From Brucella pseudintermedia (GTDB taxonomy: Bacteria > Pseudomonadota > Alphaproteobacteria > Rhizobiales > Rhizobiaceae): DNA of 64,000 nucleotides. Positions 51,323-60,142 of the stretch are shown here, one piece after another (position 1 is the first letter of the stretch; each line of letters begins with the position of its first letter). Made by a program: the position numbers and the translations under genes. The notes under the pieces are model-generated. The model was given only the letters and a program-made list of their open reading frames with translations, was not told where the DNA came from and made no database searches. Where the stretch lies: NCBI RefSeq assembly GCF_042697365.1, contig NZ_CP137604.1; one strand, written 5' to 3'.

Positions 51323-52432
51323 TCAAACCATATTAAGTGTCACTGCAACCGGACAATGATCGCTTGCTTTCGGACGATCCCATCCGGTCCGGGGATAGCG
51401 GTCTATCTGCTGTTCCGGCGGAAAGATCGTACGCCATGGCTGCCCCCGCCGGATAATGTTCGGAACCGCCTTCTCGTTTTTCTTCGCAAATGAAGGCGAA
51501 GCCATGATGTAGTCGAGCTGGCAAAGATGACGCTCTTGCGGCCCGCGCGTGTGATATAGCGTCCAGCGATCCATGATGGGGCGGCGTTCGACCAGGTTCA
51601 CTGCAAATCCATCCCCCAGAAGCACGTCCAGCGCACTTTCTTCTTCGGCCATGGGGGTAAACTGGTAGCCGTTCCATTCATCGCCCCCGATGACGATCCG
51701 CTCACGATAGTCATTGAAGTCACCGCAAATAAGCCAGCGACGCTCGGCGACATTGGCGGGGCCGAACTTGTCTTCAAGGATGCGGCGTACAGCCCGCGCT
51801 TCCGCGCGACGCACCGGCAAAGAGGATGTCCGCCCATCAAAGCCGTTACGCGCGCCTGTCATCGATTTCAGATGCGTCACGAATAGCGATAGCGGCTTTC
51901 CGGCAATGCGGATGTCCACATTCAGGCAGTCCCGCTTGAAAATGCGGTCGTGGGGCTCAAGCCCAAGCTCGCCAAGGGCGGGCTCGTAAAGACCGAAATC
52001 ATTATAGGTCACGTAGGCGTAGCTTGTGACCTCATCAACCTCAATGGGCTGGCCGTCCCGTGTGGTGTCGCGCATCATAACGGCAACATCGATGCCACGG
52101 CTGTCGTTTCCGTCAATCAGATATTTATGCCGGAAGCCATGGCCTATCATCTTGAAAAGATAGCCATACTCAAAGGCATTGAGCGCAGCAAGATTGTCCA
52201 CTTCCTGCAAGCAAAGAATATCGGCCCGCGTTTCGGCGATGGCCAGAGCCGTCATCTGGCGCGTGTCGTCAGCATGCGCGATGGCACGAGCCTGCTCGAG
52301 GAGGCGATACTGCGCCTCGTCGCTGATTTCAAACAGTTGCAAGGTGCGATCCTGATGCAATTCATTGCGAAAGCCGGAAAAATCGAACCGGCGCATCAGG
52401 TTTTCGACATTGAAGGTAGCTATTGTAAACAT
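51323..52432 (-). CDS. Endonuclease/exonuclease/phosphatase-family protein
   Basis: 369 residues from the ATG at 52432. Catalytic motifs of the EEP fold are present: ATFNVENL (Asn), LCLQEVDN (Glu), ICGDFND (Asp-Asn) and, near the C-terminus, SDHCPVAVTL (Asp-His). No signal peptide, so cytoplasmic. Members cut DNA, RNA or phosphoester lipids; the substrate here is open. Directly followed by the Nudix gene, suggesting joint nucleotide or nucleic-acid clean-up. Confidence 0.9.
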   Translation of the reverse strand: MFTIATFNVENLMRRFDFSGFRNELHQDRTLQLFEISDEAQYRLLEQARAIAHADDTRQMTALAIAETRADILCLQEVDNLAALNAFEYGYLFKMIGHGFRHKYLIDGNDSRGIDVAVMMRDTTRDGQPIEVDEVTSYAYVTYNDFGLYEPALGELGLEPHDRIFKRDCLNVDIRIAGKPLSLFVTHLKSMTGARNGFDGRTSSLPVRRAEARAVRRILEDKFGPANVAERRWLICGDFNDYRERIVIGGDEWNGYQFTPMAEEESALDVLLGDGFAVNLVERRPIMDRWTLYHTRGPQERHLCQLDYIMASPSFAKKNEKAVPNIIRRGQPWRTIFPPEQQIDRYPRTGWDRPKASDHCPVAVTLNMV

Positions 52433-52570
52433 GCCTGCGCAATCTCTCCGCTTGCCGGGCAATTGGCAAGAGAATGAATTCCGAAACCGATAAATTTCTG
52501 CCGATACCGTGATTTTGACATAGAGTATCCCCATATACCGGGGGATTTGAAACTCAAGCGAGCCTGGACG

Positions 52571-52990
52571 ATGGGAAAAATACTGCGTCTGACGATACTG
52601 ACCGGACTTTTTGTCACCGGCATTGCAAGCGCGGGCTCCGCCGTGGAACTTCGCAACAGCCAGTATCTCCCCTCACTAAAGCCGAGCGGCCCGTTGATTA
52701 TCGGCGGTCAGGCTGGCGCCAACCGCACTGATCCGAGCGCCCGCAATTGCTACGGCTCAACGCTTTGCGGGGAAAGCGGAACATATATTACCGAGCACGG
52801 CGTATTGAATTACAAGAACGGTGATCCCCTGCAATATCGTCGCACAATGCAGCCGCCAACCCCAGGTGCGCAACCAAGCATCAACCATATCCAGTGGTGC
52901 TCGAACCGTTATCGCAGCTATCGAACCTCTGACAATACGTATCAGCCATTGACCGGTCCGAGAACAGGCTGCAATTCCCCCTTCCAATAA
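52571..52990 (+). CDS. BA14K-family exported protein
   Basis: 139 residues from the ATG at 52571. A signal peptide ends at AGSAV. The C-terminal 40 residues carry the BA14K pattern: HIQWCSNRYRSYRTSDNTYQPL with the aromatic/Cys/Arg spacing of the family and a second Cys near the end. The Brucella 14-kDa member is an immunoreactive, lectin-like protein needed for virulence; whether this paralog shares that is unknown. Monocistronic, followed by a terminator. Confidence 0.85.
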   Translation: MGKILRLTILTGLFVTGIASAGSAVELRNSQYLPSLKPSGPLIIGGQAGANRTDPSARNCYGSTLCGESGTYITEHGVLNYKNGDPLQYRRTMQPPTPGAQPSINHIQWCSNRYRSYRTSDNTYQPLTGPRTGCNSPFQ

Positions 52991-52993
52991 CTG

Positions 52994-53020
52994 AAAAGCC
53001 GGGTCAGAGCCCGGCTTTTA
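52994..53020. terminator. Bidirectional terminator after the BA14K gene
   Basis: A perfect 10-bp stem (AAAAGCCGGG/CCCGGCTTTT, 52994-53003 with 53010-53019) with a 6-base loop serves the BA14K gene and the convergent aminotransferase gene. Confidence 0.9.
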
Positions 53021-53026
53021 CGCTGA

Positions 53027-54259
53027 TCAGGCAGCGGCAGATTTTGTGTGAGCGCGTATCAGGCGACCAAGCCGCTTGATGCCTTCATCAATCATCTCGT
53101 CATTGGCACAGGAATAGCTGAGACGCAGCGTATTGGCTCCGCTGCCATCGGCGAAGAACGCCCGGCCCGGAACGAATGCGACTTTCTCGCTATCGATAGA
53201 TGCCGCAAGAAGGGCCGCGCCATCCATGCCTTCCGGCAATGTGACCCAGACGAACATGCCGCCCTCCGGCTTCGTCCAGCTCGTGGTTTCCGGCATATAT
53301 TTCGCCAGCGCCTCGAGCATCTTGTCCCGACGATGCTTATACACCCGATGCAATTTCGCCACCTGCGCATCGAAGCCACCGCTGGCAACGCGTTGGATAG
53401 CGATCTGGTTGATCGTGGAAGAGTGAAGATCCGCTGCCTGCTTCATCAGAACAAGCTTGCGAATGACCGGCTTCGACGCCACCACATAGCCGACACGCAA
53501 ACCCGGCGCCAGTGTCTTGGAGAAGGAGCCGCAATAGATCGTACGGGTTTTCTCGATATCGCCGCCCTTACGGGCAATGTCGAGCGCCAGGATTGGCGAA
53601 ATCGCATCACCATTGTAGCGAAGATACTGGTAGGCTGCATCTTCGATCACCGGAATGTCGAGTTCATCCGCCTGCGCGAGCAATTTCTCGCGGCCAGCAA
53701 GATCGACGGTTTCGCCGGTCGGATTGCTGAAATCGGCAGAGAGATAAGCGAACTTCACCTGACCGCCAGCTTTTTCCGCTGCCTGCGCATAGGATTCCGG
53801 TGTGCGATTGCCCTTGATCGCCAGGATGTCGTAATTCGGCTCATATGCGTTGAAAGCCTGAAGCGCGCCGAGATAGGTCGGGGCGGTCACGAGCGCCGTA
53901 TCGGCAGGCGACAGGAACAGCTTACCGAGATAATCGAGCGCCTGCTGCGAACCCGATGTGATGAACACATTGTCTTCCGTGCAGGGAATGCCGATCTTGG
54001 CGAGTTCACCAACAAGCCAGCTACGCAGCGGCTTGTAGCCTTCCGAAATGGAATATTGCAGCGCTGCATTGGCTTCGGGGCCGGTAAGAATATCCTTATA
54101 GGCTGCCTGGAATTCTTCATGCGGGAAAAGCGCCGGATCAGGAATTCCGCCCGCAAACGAAATAATATCGGGGCGTTCCAGAAGCTTCAGAAGTTCGCGG
54201 ATTTCCGATGCGCGCATACGTTTCGAGCGCGTTGCAAATACATTTTCCCAGTCCAACAC
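53027..54259 (-). CDS. PLP-dependent class I/II aminotransferase (MocR/LysN-like group)
   Basis: 410 residues from a GTG at 54259 with the ribosome site GAGGAG; a TTG at 54274 lies inside that site and is unlikely. PLP lysine is Lys248 in SFSKTLAPGLRVGY; NPTG (about 179-182), FAGGIPDP near 35-42 and the pyridoxal-ring aspartate region DIPVIEDAAYQYLRY are present. The group includes 2-aminoadipate and aromatic aminotransferases. Likely amino-donor/acceptor not determinable. Stands alone upstream of a bidirectional terminator. Confidence 0.92.
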   Translation of the reverse strand: MLDWENVFATRSKRMRASEIRELLKLLERPDIISFAGGIPDPALFPHEEFQAAYKDILTGPEANAALQYSISEGYKPLRSWLVGELAKIGIPCTEDNVFITSGSQQALDYLGKLFLSPADTALVTAPTYLGALQAFNAYEPNYDILAIKGNRTPESYAQAAEKAGGQVKFAYLSADFSNPTGETVDLAGREKLLAQADELDIPVIEDAAYQYLRYNGDAISPILALDIARKGGDIEKTRTIYCGSFSKTLAPGLRVGYVVASKPVIRKLVLMKQAADLHSSTINQIAIQRVASGGFDAQVAKLHRVYKHRRDKMLEALAKYMPETTSWTKPEGGMFVWVTLPEGMDGAALLAASIDSEKVAFVPGRAFFADGSGANTLRLSYSCANDEMIDEGIKRLGRLIRAHTKSAAA

Positions 54260-54515
54260 GGGAAATCTCCTCAATTAGACTATCCGTACATTTTACGGAA
54301 CTTGTAATAGCGAAGTCTCCTCGGAACCTGGCTATTGGATGTGAAGCTCTAGCGCACTTTTCAGCAGACGAGAACAGCTTTTCCCATGCTTCTATGGAAT
54401 AAAGATATTCGGAATTGTTTTGGGCCGTTAAGTGCATGAAACGAAAAAGCTGGCGCTGAATTTGAGTTCTTTTCGTTCGCAACGAACGACAAGCCGCCCC
54501 GAGGCGCCAACTATT
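54260..54515. other. Intergenic region upstream of the aminotransferase
   Basis: 256 bases between the ilvC terminator and the aminotransferase start. A TCGTTCG/CGAACGA inverted repeat lies about 54472-54489. No gene is seen. Confidence 0.3.
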
Positions 54516-54540
54516 AAGGGGGCGCACAAAACGCCCCCTT
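54516..54540 (-). terminator. Terminator-like hairpin after ilvC
   Basis: AAGGGGGCG (54516-54524) pairs perfectly with CGCCCCCTT (54532-54540); on the minus strand the stem is followed by AATAG with few Ts, so efficiency is uncertain. It begins 25 bases after the ilvC stop. Confidence 0.6.
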
Positions 54541-54565
54541 GATTGGATAATGGAGCTGAAGTCTC

Positions 54566-55585
54566 TTAGTTGCGAGCCTTGTCGACCAGCTTGTTCTTTT
54601 CGATCCACGGCATCATTGCGCGCAGCTTGCCGCCAACTTCTTCGATCTGGTGAGCGTCGTTCATGCGACGGATACCCTTGAAGCGGGCAGCGCCGGCCTT
54701 CCACTCCTGCATCCAGTCCGAGGTGAACTTGCCCGTCTGAATGTCCTTCAGAACGCGCTTCATTTCGGCCTTGGTTTCAGCAGTGATGATGCGTGGGCCA
54801 GTCACATATTCACCCCACTCAGCCGTATTCGAGATCGAGTAGTTCATGTTGGCAATGCCGCCTTCGTAGATCAGGTCCACGATCAGCTTCATTTCGTGCA
54901 GGCACTCGAAATAAGCCATTTCGGGCGCATAGCCAGCTTCCACCAGAACTTCAAAACCGGTGCGGATCAGTTCGACCACGCCGCCGCAGAGAACGGCCTG
55001 TTCGCCGAACAGGTCGGTTTCGCACTCTTCCTTGAAGGTGGTTTCGATGACGCCCGAACGGCCGCCGCCGACGCCCGAAGCATAGGAGAGCGCCAGATCG
55101 TGAGCGTTGCCCGAGGCGTCCTGATGAATGGCGATAAGGCAGGGAACGCCGCCGCCCTTCTGGTATTCGCCGCGAACCGTATGGCCCGGGCCCTTCGGTG
55201 CGATCATGACGACGTCAACCGACTTCTTCGGCTCAATGAGGCCGAAATGTACATTGAGGCCGTGGGCGAAAGCGATGGCGGCACCATCACGAAGATTGTC
55301 GTGAATATGTTCCTTGTAGATGTCGGCCTGCAGTTCGTCAGGGGTTGCCATCATCATGAGATCGGCCCACTTGGCGGCGTCGGCAACGTTCATCACTTCG
55401 AAGCCGTCAGCCTGCGCCTTCTTCGCAGTCGCGGAACCTTCACGAAGGGCCACACGCACATTAGCCGCACCGGAATCCTTGAGGTTGAGCGCATGGGCGC
55501 GGCCCTGGCTGCCATAACCGACGATAACCACCTTCTTGGACTTGATCAGGTTAACGTCTGCATCCCGATCGTAATAAACGCGCAT
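54566..55585 (-). CDS. ilvC: Ketol-acid reductoisomerase (NADP+)
   Basis: 339 residues, the class I length. The NADPH loop is VVIVGYGSQGRAHALN (residues 19-34). The C-terminal all-helical KARI domain carries the metal ligands in GEQAVLCGGVVELIRTGFEVLVEAGY and the ISNTAEWGE motif. It catalyses the second step of valine, isoleucine and leucine synthesis in the cytoplasm. ilvB and ilvH lie 8 kb away on the same strand. Confidence 0.98.
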   Translation of the reverse strand: MRVYYDRDADVNLIKSKKVVIVGYGSQGRAHALNLKDSGAANVRVALREGSATAKKAQADGFEVMNVADAAKWADLMMMATPDELQADIYKEHIHDNLRDGAAIAFAHGLNVHFGLIEPKKSVDVVMIAPKGPGHTVRGEYQKGGGVPCLIAIHQDASGNAHDLALSYASGVGGGRSGVIETTFKEECETDLFGEQAVLCGGVVELIRTGFEVLVEAGYAPEMAYFECLHEMKLIVDLIYEGGIANMNYSISNTAEWGEYVTGPRIITAETKAEMKRVLKDIQTGKFTSDWMQEWKAGAARFKGIRRMNDAHQIEEVGGKLRAMMPWIEKNKLVDKARN

Positions 55586-55640
55586 TTCCTTATTCCCTTC
55601 GTTCAGATTGTTCTTTCGGCTTTCTTGCGTCCACCGATGG

Positions 55641-56267
55641 CTAGGCCCCGTAAAGGGCGAAAAACTGCTTGGTGGCCCGCCGGGCATCCCGGATAACCAC
55701 GTCATCAGTCAACTCCAGACGGTCACCAAGCAGCAACCGTATTTGCATGTCCCGGACGACGAGCCCGAAAAACGTGCGAAATGCCTCATCGATATCGTCG
55801 AAGGCCAGCAAACCTGCCTCCTGCCCCATATGCAGAATGGGCTTGAGGCGCTTGGCCATGGCCACGGGGCCGTTGGCCAGAACGATATCGCCCAATGCGG
55901 ATTTAGCGGACGCTGCATGGCTCACCGCAAGGCGATTGAGGGCAATCGAGGTCTTTCCCGACAACACCAACAGCCAGTCGCGCGCGAAATGTTCCAGACT
56001 GGAAAACAGCGACTCCGCGTCGAGTTTCTCGCGCGTCAGCGGCACGACGCGCACCTTGGATGCCTGCCATCGCACCATCGCTGTCAGCAGGCCGTCGCGA
56101 TCCCCAAACCACTTGTAGAGGCTTTCTTTCGAGCAGTTGGCGGCACGTGCAATACTCGCCGTCGTCAAAGCACGGTCCCCGCCCTCCACCAGAAGGCGCA
56201 AAGCCTGCTCCAGAACGTCGTTCTGACGCGGCGAAAGAACCTGCAATTCGTCGCCTGTATCGGTCAC
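55641..56267 (-). CDS. TetR-family transcriptional regulator
   Basis: 208 residues. The N-terminal HTH (about residues 28-70) contains TTASIARAANCSKESLYKWFGDRDGLL; the rest is a helical ligand-binding domain. A perfect 14-bp palindrome (56288-56301) sits 21 bases before the start codon and is probably its own operator. The gene ends 56 bases before the ilvC start; the target outside its own promoter is unknown. Confidence 0.92.
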   Translation of the reverse strand: MTDTGDELQVLSPRQNDVLEQALRLLVEGGDRALTTASIARAANCSKESLYKWFGDRDGLLTAMVRWQASKVRVVPLTREKLDAESLFSSLEHFARDWLLVLSGKTSIALNRLAVSHAASAKSALGDIVLANGPVAMAKRLKPILHMGQEAGLLAFDDIDEAFRTFFGLVVRDMQIRLLLGDRLELTDDVVIRDARRATKQFFALYGA

Positions 56268-56287
56268 GGAACTCTTTCCTCCAATTT

Positions 56288-56301
56288 GTACCGTACGGTA
56301 C
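56288..56301. promoter_or_regulatory. Perfect 14-bp palindrome, likely TetR operator
   Basis: GTACCGTACGGTAC is identical on both strands and lies just upstream of the TetR gene. A second CGTACGG-type half partly overlaps (56295-56303). Placement fits autorepression. Confidence 0.65.
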
Positions 56302-56398
56302 GGTTCTCATTTCATAAATATTGTTCCGCCAATGGTCAAGCATGTTTTCACAAATTCCGGAAACGCACACTCCCAATTTCGGCGCGCTGGTCACGCAA

Positions 56399-56438
56399 AA
56401 AAGCGCCCTCCGGATATAGGGGGCCGGAGAGCGCTTTT
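56399..56438 (-). terminator. Terminator of kup
   Basis: AAAGCGC plus CTCCGG pair with CCGGAG plus GCGCTTT (with one bulge) around a short loop; on the minus strand a run of six Ts follows. It lies 32 bases after the kup stop and also upstream of the TetR gene. Confidence 0.85.
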
Positions 56439-56469
56439 CGATTTTCGAGGTCAGCGGAGATTGTGCGGG

Positions 56470-58425
56470 CTAAAGGTTTACCTGCGTTCCAATCTCGACG
56501 ACTCGGCCGGTGGGAATCTGGAAATATTCGGTTGCATCCGATGCCGTTCGCGCGAGCAGGATGAACAGCTTGTCCTGCCAGAGTGGCAGGCCGGAATGAG
56601 CGGAAGCCTTGAGCGACCGGCGCGACAGGAAGAAGGACGTGGTCATGATGTCGAATTTCCAGCCGAGCTTGCGACAAATGCCAAGCGCGCGGGGGATATT
56701 CGGTTGCTGCATATAGCCGAAAGTAAGCGTCACCTGCATGAAACGCTCATTATATTGCGAAACACGTGCGCGGTCGGCGCTTGAAACCCATGGCTTCGAT
56801 GCGGTCACAACCGTCAGTATGACATTGTTTTCGTGCAGAACCTTGTAGTGTTTCAGGCTGTGCATGAGGGCGGTCGGAGCGCTTTTGGGGTCGCCTGTCA
56901 GAAAAACAGCCGTACCCGGCACGATGGTCGGCGGACGCTTGGTCATCTGCTGAACGATGAGATCAAGCGGGACTTCGGCCTTGCGGGTCTTGTGAAAAAG
57001 GTGACGCGTTCCGCGCACCCAGGTCCACATGATGAGGACGAGCACCACCGCGATACTAATTGACGCCCACCCTCCTTCGTGAACCTTGATGATGTTCGCG
57101 CTGAAAAACATGATGTCGATGATAAGGAAGCCAACAATAATCGGCAGGGCGCGGCTCACACGCCAGTTCCAGATACGGGTCATCACGATATAGAGCAGAA
57201 CCGTCGTGACCAGCATGTTGCCGGTGACGGCAATGCCATATGCAGCCGCCAGATTGCTGGATTTCTCGAAGCCCAGCACCAGAATGACCACCGCCAGCCC
57301 CAGAAGCAGATTGACACGCGGAATATAGATCTGGCCGTGCAGCTTTTCCGAGGTGTGCTGAATTTCGAGGCGCGGAAGGATGTTGAGTTGAACGGCCTGA
57401 CGCGCCACGGAATAGGCCCCGGTAATAACCGCCTGGCTTGCTATCACTGTTGCAGCGGTTGCCAGCAAGACCATGGGCAGGAGCGCAAAGCTAGGCATCA
57501 TCTGGAAGAACGGCAGCGCAGCCGCTTCACCATGTGAGAGAATGAACGCAGCCTGCCCGAAATAATTGAGCAGCAGGCACGGGAACACGACCCAGAGCCA
57601 CGCACGGACAATGGGCTTGCGCCCAAAATGGCCTAGATCGGCGTAAAGGGCTTCGGCACCGGTCATGGCGAGAAACACCGCACCAACGGTGATGAAGGCG
57701 ATGCCGGGACTGACCGCAAGAAAGCGCACCGCATAATAGGGGTTGAGCGCTACCATAACGGTCGGATCGTCGAAAATATGCCAGAGACCCGATGCGCCGA
57801 GCGCCAGAAACCACAATGCCATGATCGGTCCGAAGACGATGGCAACCTTTCCGGTGCCCAATTTCTGTACAGAAAACAGCGTTACGAGAATAACGACGGT
57901 TATGGGGACCACGAAAGGCGTCAGATCGGGAGCGACGATTTCCAGGCCTTCCATTGCCGAAAGGACCGATATGGCGGGCGTGATGACCGCATCACCGAAA
58001 AACAGTGCCGCACCGCAGATGCCAACCCCCAGGATCAGGTCCGGCCTGCCTTTCAACGCACTTCTGACAAGAGCCATCAGCGAAAGAATGCCGCCTTCGC
58101 CATTGTTGTCGGCGCGCAGAACAAACAACACATATTTGACAGTAACAACCAGCGTCAGCGCCCAGAAAATCAGCGAAACGACGCCCAGAATATCGCTGCG
58201 GGCAAGAATGCCGTCGCTTGCCGCCGCATGAAGCGCTTCACGAAAAGCATAGATAGGGCTGGTGCCGATGTCGCCATAGACGACGCCCAGCGCTCCCAGC
58301 ACCAGCGTCTTCATGCTCTCATTATGCTGCGCGGCATCTTCCGCAAAAGCGACGCCCTCAGGAACACCGATTGCAGGCACCGCAGCCTGTATCGGCGTGT
58401 CATTGCCATTTAGCTCGCCGCTCAT
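56470..58425 (-). CDS. kup: Potassium uptake protein Kup (KUP/HAK family)
   Basis: 651 residues with about 12 membrane helices and a long C-terminal cytosolic part. Family hallmarks: LGALGVVYGDIGTSPIYAFREAL near residue 45-68, GEGGILSLMAL near 112-122 and GDAVITPAISVLSAMEGLE near 150. It imports potassium with protons across the inner membrane. Its length is within the family range. Terminator downstream is good; it is monocistronic. Confidence 0.97.
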   Translation of the reverse strand: MSGELNGNDTPIQAAVPAIGVPEGVAFAEDAAQHNESMKTLVLGALGVVYGDIGTSPIYAFREALHAAASDGILARSDILGVVSLIFWALTLVVTVKYVLFVLRADNNGEGGILSLMALVRSALKGRPDLILGVGICGAALFFGDAVITPAISVLSAMEGLEIVAPDLTPFVVPITVVILVTLFSVQKLGTGKVAIVFGPIMALWFLALGASGLWHIFDDPTVMVALNPYYAVRFLAVSPGIAFITVGAVFLAMTGAEALYADLGHFGRKPIVRAWLWVVFPCLLLNYFGQAAFILSHGEAAALPFFQMMPSFALLPMVLLATAATVIASQAVITGAYSVARQAVQLNILPRLEIQHTSEKLHGQIYIPRVNLLLGLAVVILVLGFEKSSNLAAAYGIAVTGNMLVTTVLLYIVMTRIWNWRVSRALPIIVGFLIIDIMFFSANIIKVHEGGWASISIAVVLVLIMWTWVRGTRHLFHKTRKAEVPLDLIVQQMTKRPPTIVPGTAVFLTGDPKSAPTALMHSLKHYKVLHENNVILTVVTASKPWVSSADRARVSQYNERFMQVTLTFGYMQQPNIPRALGICRKLGWKFDIMTTSFFLSRRSLKASAHSGLPLWQDKLFILLARTASDATEYFQIPTGRVVEIGTQVNL

Positions 58426-58791
58426 ATGCAGGCACCTCGCAACTTCCTGAAAACGTTCTGGCTGGAGTTACTGGGATCGAATTGAGATAATGAGCGTATT
58501 CGCAAAAAGTTGCGAATTGCGGCATTGCTGCCGAGCCTTGCCCCGACCAGCTTTAATCATGGTCGCGCCGTCGACTGAACACGGCAATCAGCACGACTGC
58601 AACAGCATTGCAATTGCCGCAGCGCGCAAGGCAGGCGTCGGAGAACTGCTTCAATGCTTCCCTCATACGATCGCGCGCGCCCCCAAACGCGTCTGAATAG
58701 TGGCGGACGCCTATAGCTTGTCGCATCCGAATGCAAATGCGCTTTTTGCAAAGCTCCGATCGTAGCTATGCATGAAGCGCATTGATCAAAA
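58426..58791. other. 366-base intergenic region between kup and pdxJ
   Basis: Contains the kup promoter and the 3' end of pdxJ (minus strand). Two short overlapping frames exist but neither has a ribosome site or coding-like composition. I see nothing else in it apart from GC-rich hairpin potential near 58650-58690. Confidence 0.3.
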
Positions 58792-59529
58792 CTATCTCAA
58801 GGCCGCGATATAACGGCTTACCGTCGTCGGCATCCCGTACATCAGGGCATCGGCTGTCAATCCGTGCCCGATGGAAACTTCGCTCAATTGTGGAACATGT
58901 TTAACCAGCGCAGGCAGGTTGTCTACTGTCAGATCATGCCCCGCATTAATAGCCAATCCCAACGCAGCGGCAACATTTGCAGCCTTTTCCAGACGACCCA
59001 GTTCACGCGCTGCCGCAGCCGGGTTATCATAAGTGGCGCCGTAGGGACCCGTATAGAGTTCCACCCGGTCCGCTCCGATAGCCTTTGCGCGTTCGTAACC
59101 CAGCGGATCAGGATCGGCGAACAACGACACCCTCATTCCACCCGCTTTGAGGCGAGCGACTATCGGCGCGAGAAAATCGGACTTCGACACGAAATCCCAT
59201 CCGTGGTCAGACGTCGCCTGTGTCGGATCGTCAGGCACAAGCGTCACCTGCTCAGGCTGATGCTTTTCCACGAGATCGAGAAATGCCTCACTTGGAAAGC
59301 CTTCAATGTTGAACTCCGCCTGCGGAAATTCGTCATCGATCAAAGCGCGGATTTCGCCGAGATCGGAAAACCGGATGTGACGCTGGTCCGGGCGCGGATG
59401 CACCGTCAACCCCGCAGCCCCAGCGGCAAGCGCGGCACGGCCCAAACCGGTAACGCTTGGCCATGGCAAATCGCGCCGGTTCCGCAGCATCGCAACAGCG
59501 TTGAGATTGACCGATAATTTGGCAGACAT
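58792..59529 (-). CDS. pdxJ: Pyridoxine 5'-phosphate synthase
   Basis: 245 residues from the ATG at 59529. TIM-barrel family with KLSVNLNAVAMLRNRRD at the start, GLTVHPRPDQRHI near 41-53, the glutamate-bearing NIEGFPSE and VTLVPDDPTQATSDHGWD. It condenses 3-amino-2-oxopropyl phosphate with deoxyxylulose phosphate, the last ring-forming step of vitamin B6 synthesis. Here the usual EKR-type segment is PDDPTQ (in place of PEKREE), which is a known variant in part of the family; activity is inferred. Confidence 0.95.
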   Translation of the reverse strand: MSAKLSVNLNAVAMLRNRRDLPWPSVTGLGRAALAAGAAGLTVHPRPDQRHIRFSDLGEIRALIDDEFPQAEFNIEGFPSEAFLDLVEKHQPEQVTLVPDDPTQATSDHGWDFVSKSDFLAPIVARLKAGGMRVSLFADPDPLGYERAKAIGADRVELYTGPYGATYDNPAAAARELGRLEKAANVAAALGLAINAGHDLTVDNLPALVKHVPQLSEVSIGHGLTADALMYGMPTTVSRYIAALR

Positions 59530-59743
59530 TGGAGACCCCCGGGATGAATATTCTGCTTTATAACGTCTGCATTGAAAAAATGTGAGTGTTTTGCCGTCGC
59601 ACCACGCCCGCAATCCCCAACAGCGCAAATTGATTGTAACAAACTGGGTTTGCAGAACTTTTCCTGTTCGTATCAATTTGCGGCCGGACGCAACCTTTGC
59701 CCCCGCTTCGACGTTTGAATCTGATCATTGATGGAGGCCTGTA

Positions 59744-60142
59744 ATGCGAAATGAGGACATACCCGTCATTCGCCGTATTCCAACAAACCGGGATGGCGTG
59801 TTCGCCTTTGCAATCGAGGGACACCTTGACGATGCGTCGCTGGAGAATCTCTACGGGCTTCTCGATGCAGCTTACGAAACCCACGACGAAATTGATCTTT
59901 TGGTGCGCCTCACCGGATATGAAGGGTTCGACTGGACCGCTGCGTTCTCGGAGAGCATGTTGTCCATGCGTGCCAAATCACTCAAAAAGCTTCGCCGCTA
60001 CGCTATCGTCGGCGGCCCCTTGTGGATACAGGCCAGCATCACCCTCATGCAGCCTTTCCTGTCCATAGAGCTTCGCGCATTTGAAGGGGACGAAGAAGAA
60101 GAAGCTTGGGAATGGCTCGGCGCAAAGCCGATCCAGGAATAA
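59744..60142 (+). CDS. SpoIIAA/STAS-like protein (DUF3478 type)
   Basis: 132 residues with alternating beta-alpha pattern of STAS-like SpoIIAA-fold proteins: GVFAFAIEGHLDDASLENLYGLL (about 18-40), EIDLLVRLTGYEGFDW and RYAIVGGPLWIQASITLM. The C-terminal tail is acidic (EGDEEEEAWEWLG). Related proteins bind membranes or lipids or act as anti-anti-sigma analogues; function here unknown. A GATGGAGG-like ribosome site precedes the start. It abuts the convergent helicase gene with no spacer. Confidence 0.75.
   Translation: MRNEDIPVIRRIPTNRDGVFAFAIEGHLDDASLENLYGLLDAAYETHDEIDLLVRLTGYEGFDWTAAFSESMLSMRAKSLKKLRRYAIVGGPLWIQASITLMQPFLSIELRAFEGDEEEEAWEWLGAKPIQE

Noticed and set aside
53048..54307. 419-codon plus-strand frame opposite the aminotransferase
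   Set aside because: Antisense shadow; the aminotransferase motifs on the minus strand are unambiguous.
54650..55696. 348-codon plus-strand frame opposite ilvC
   Set aside because: Antisense shadow of a highly conserved gene.
58490..58751. Two overlapping short frames between kup and pdxJ
   Set aside because: No ribosome site, Cys/Arg-rich random-looking composition.
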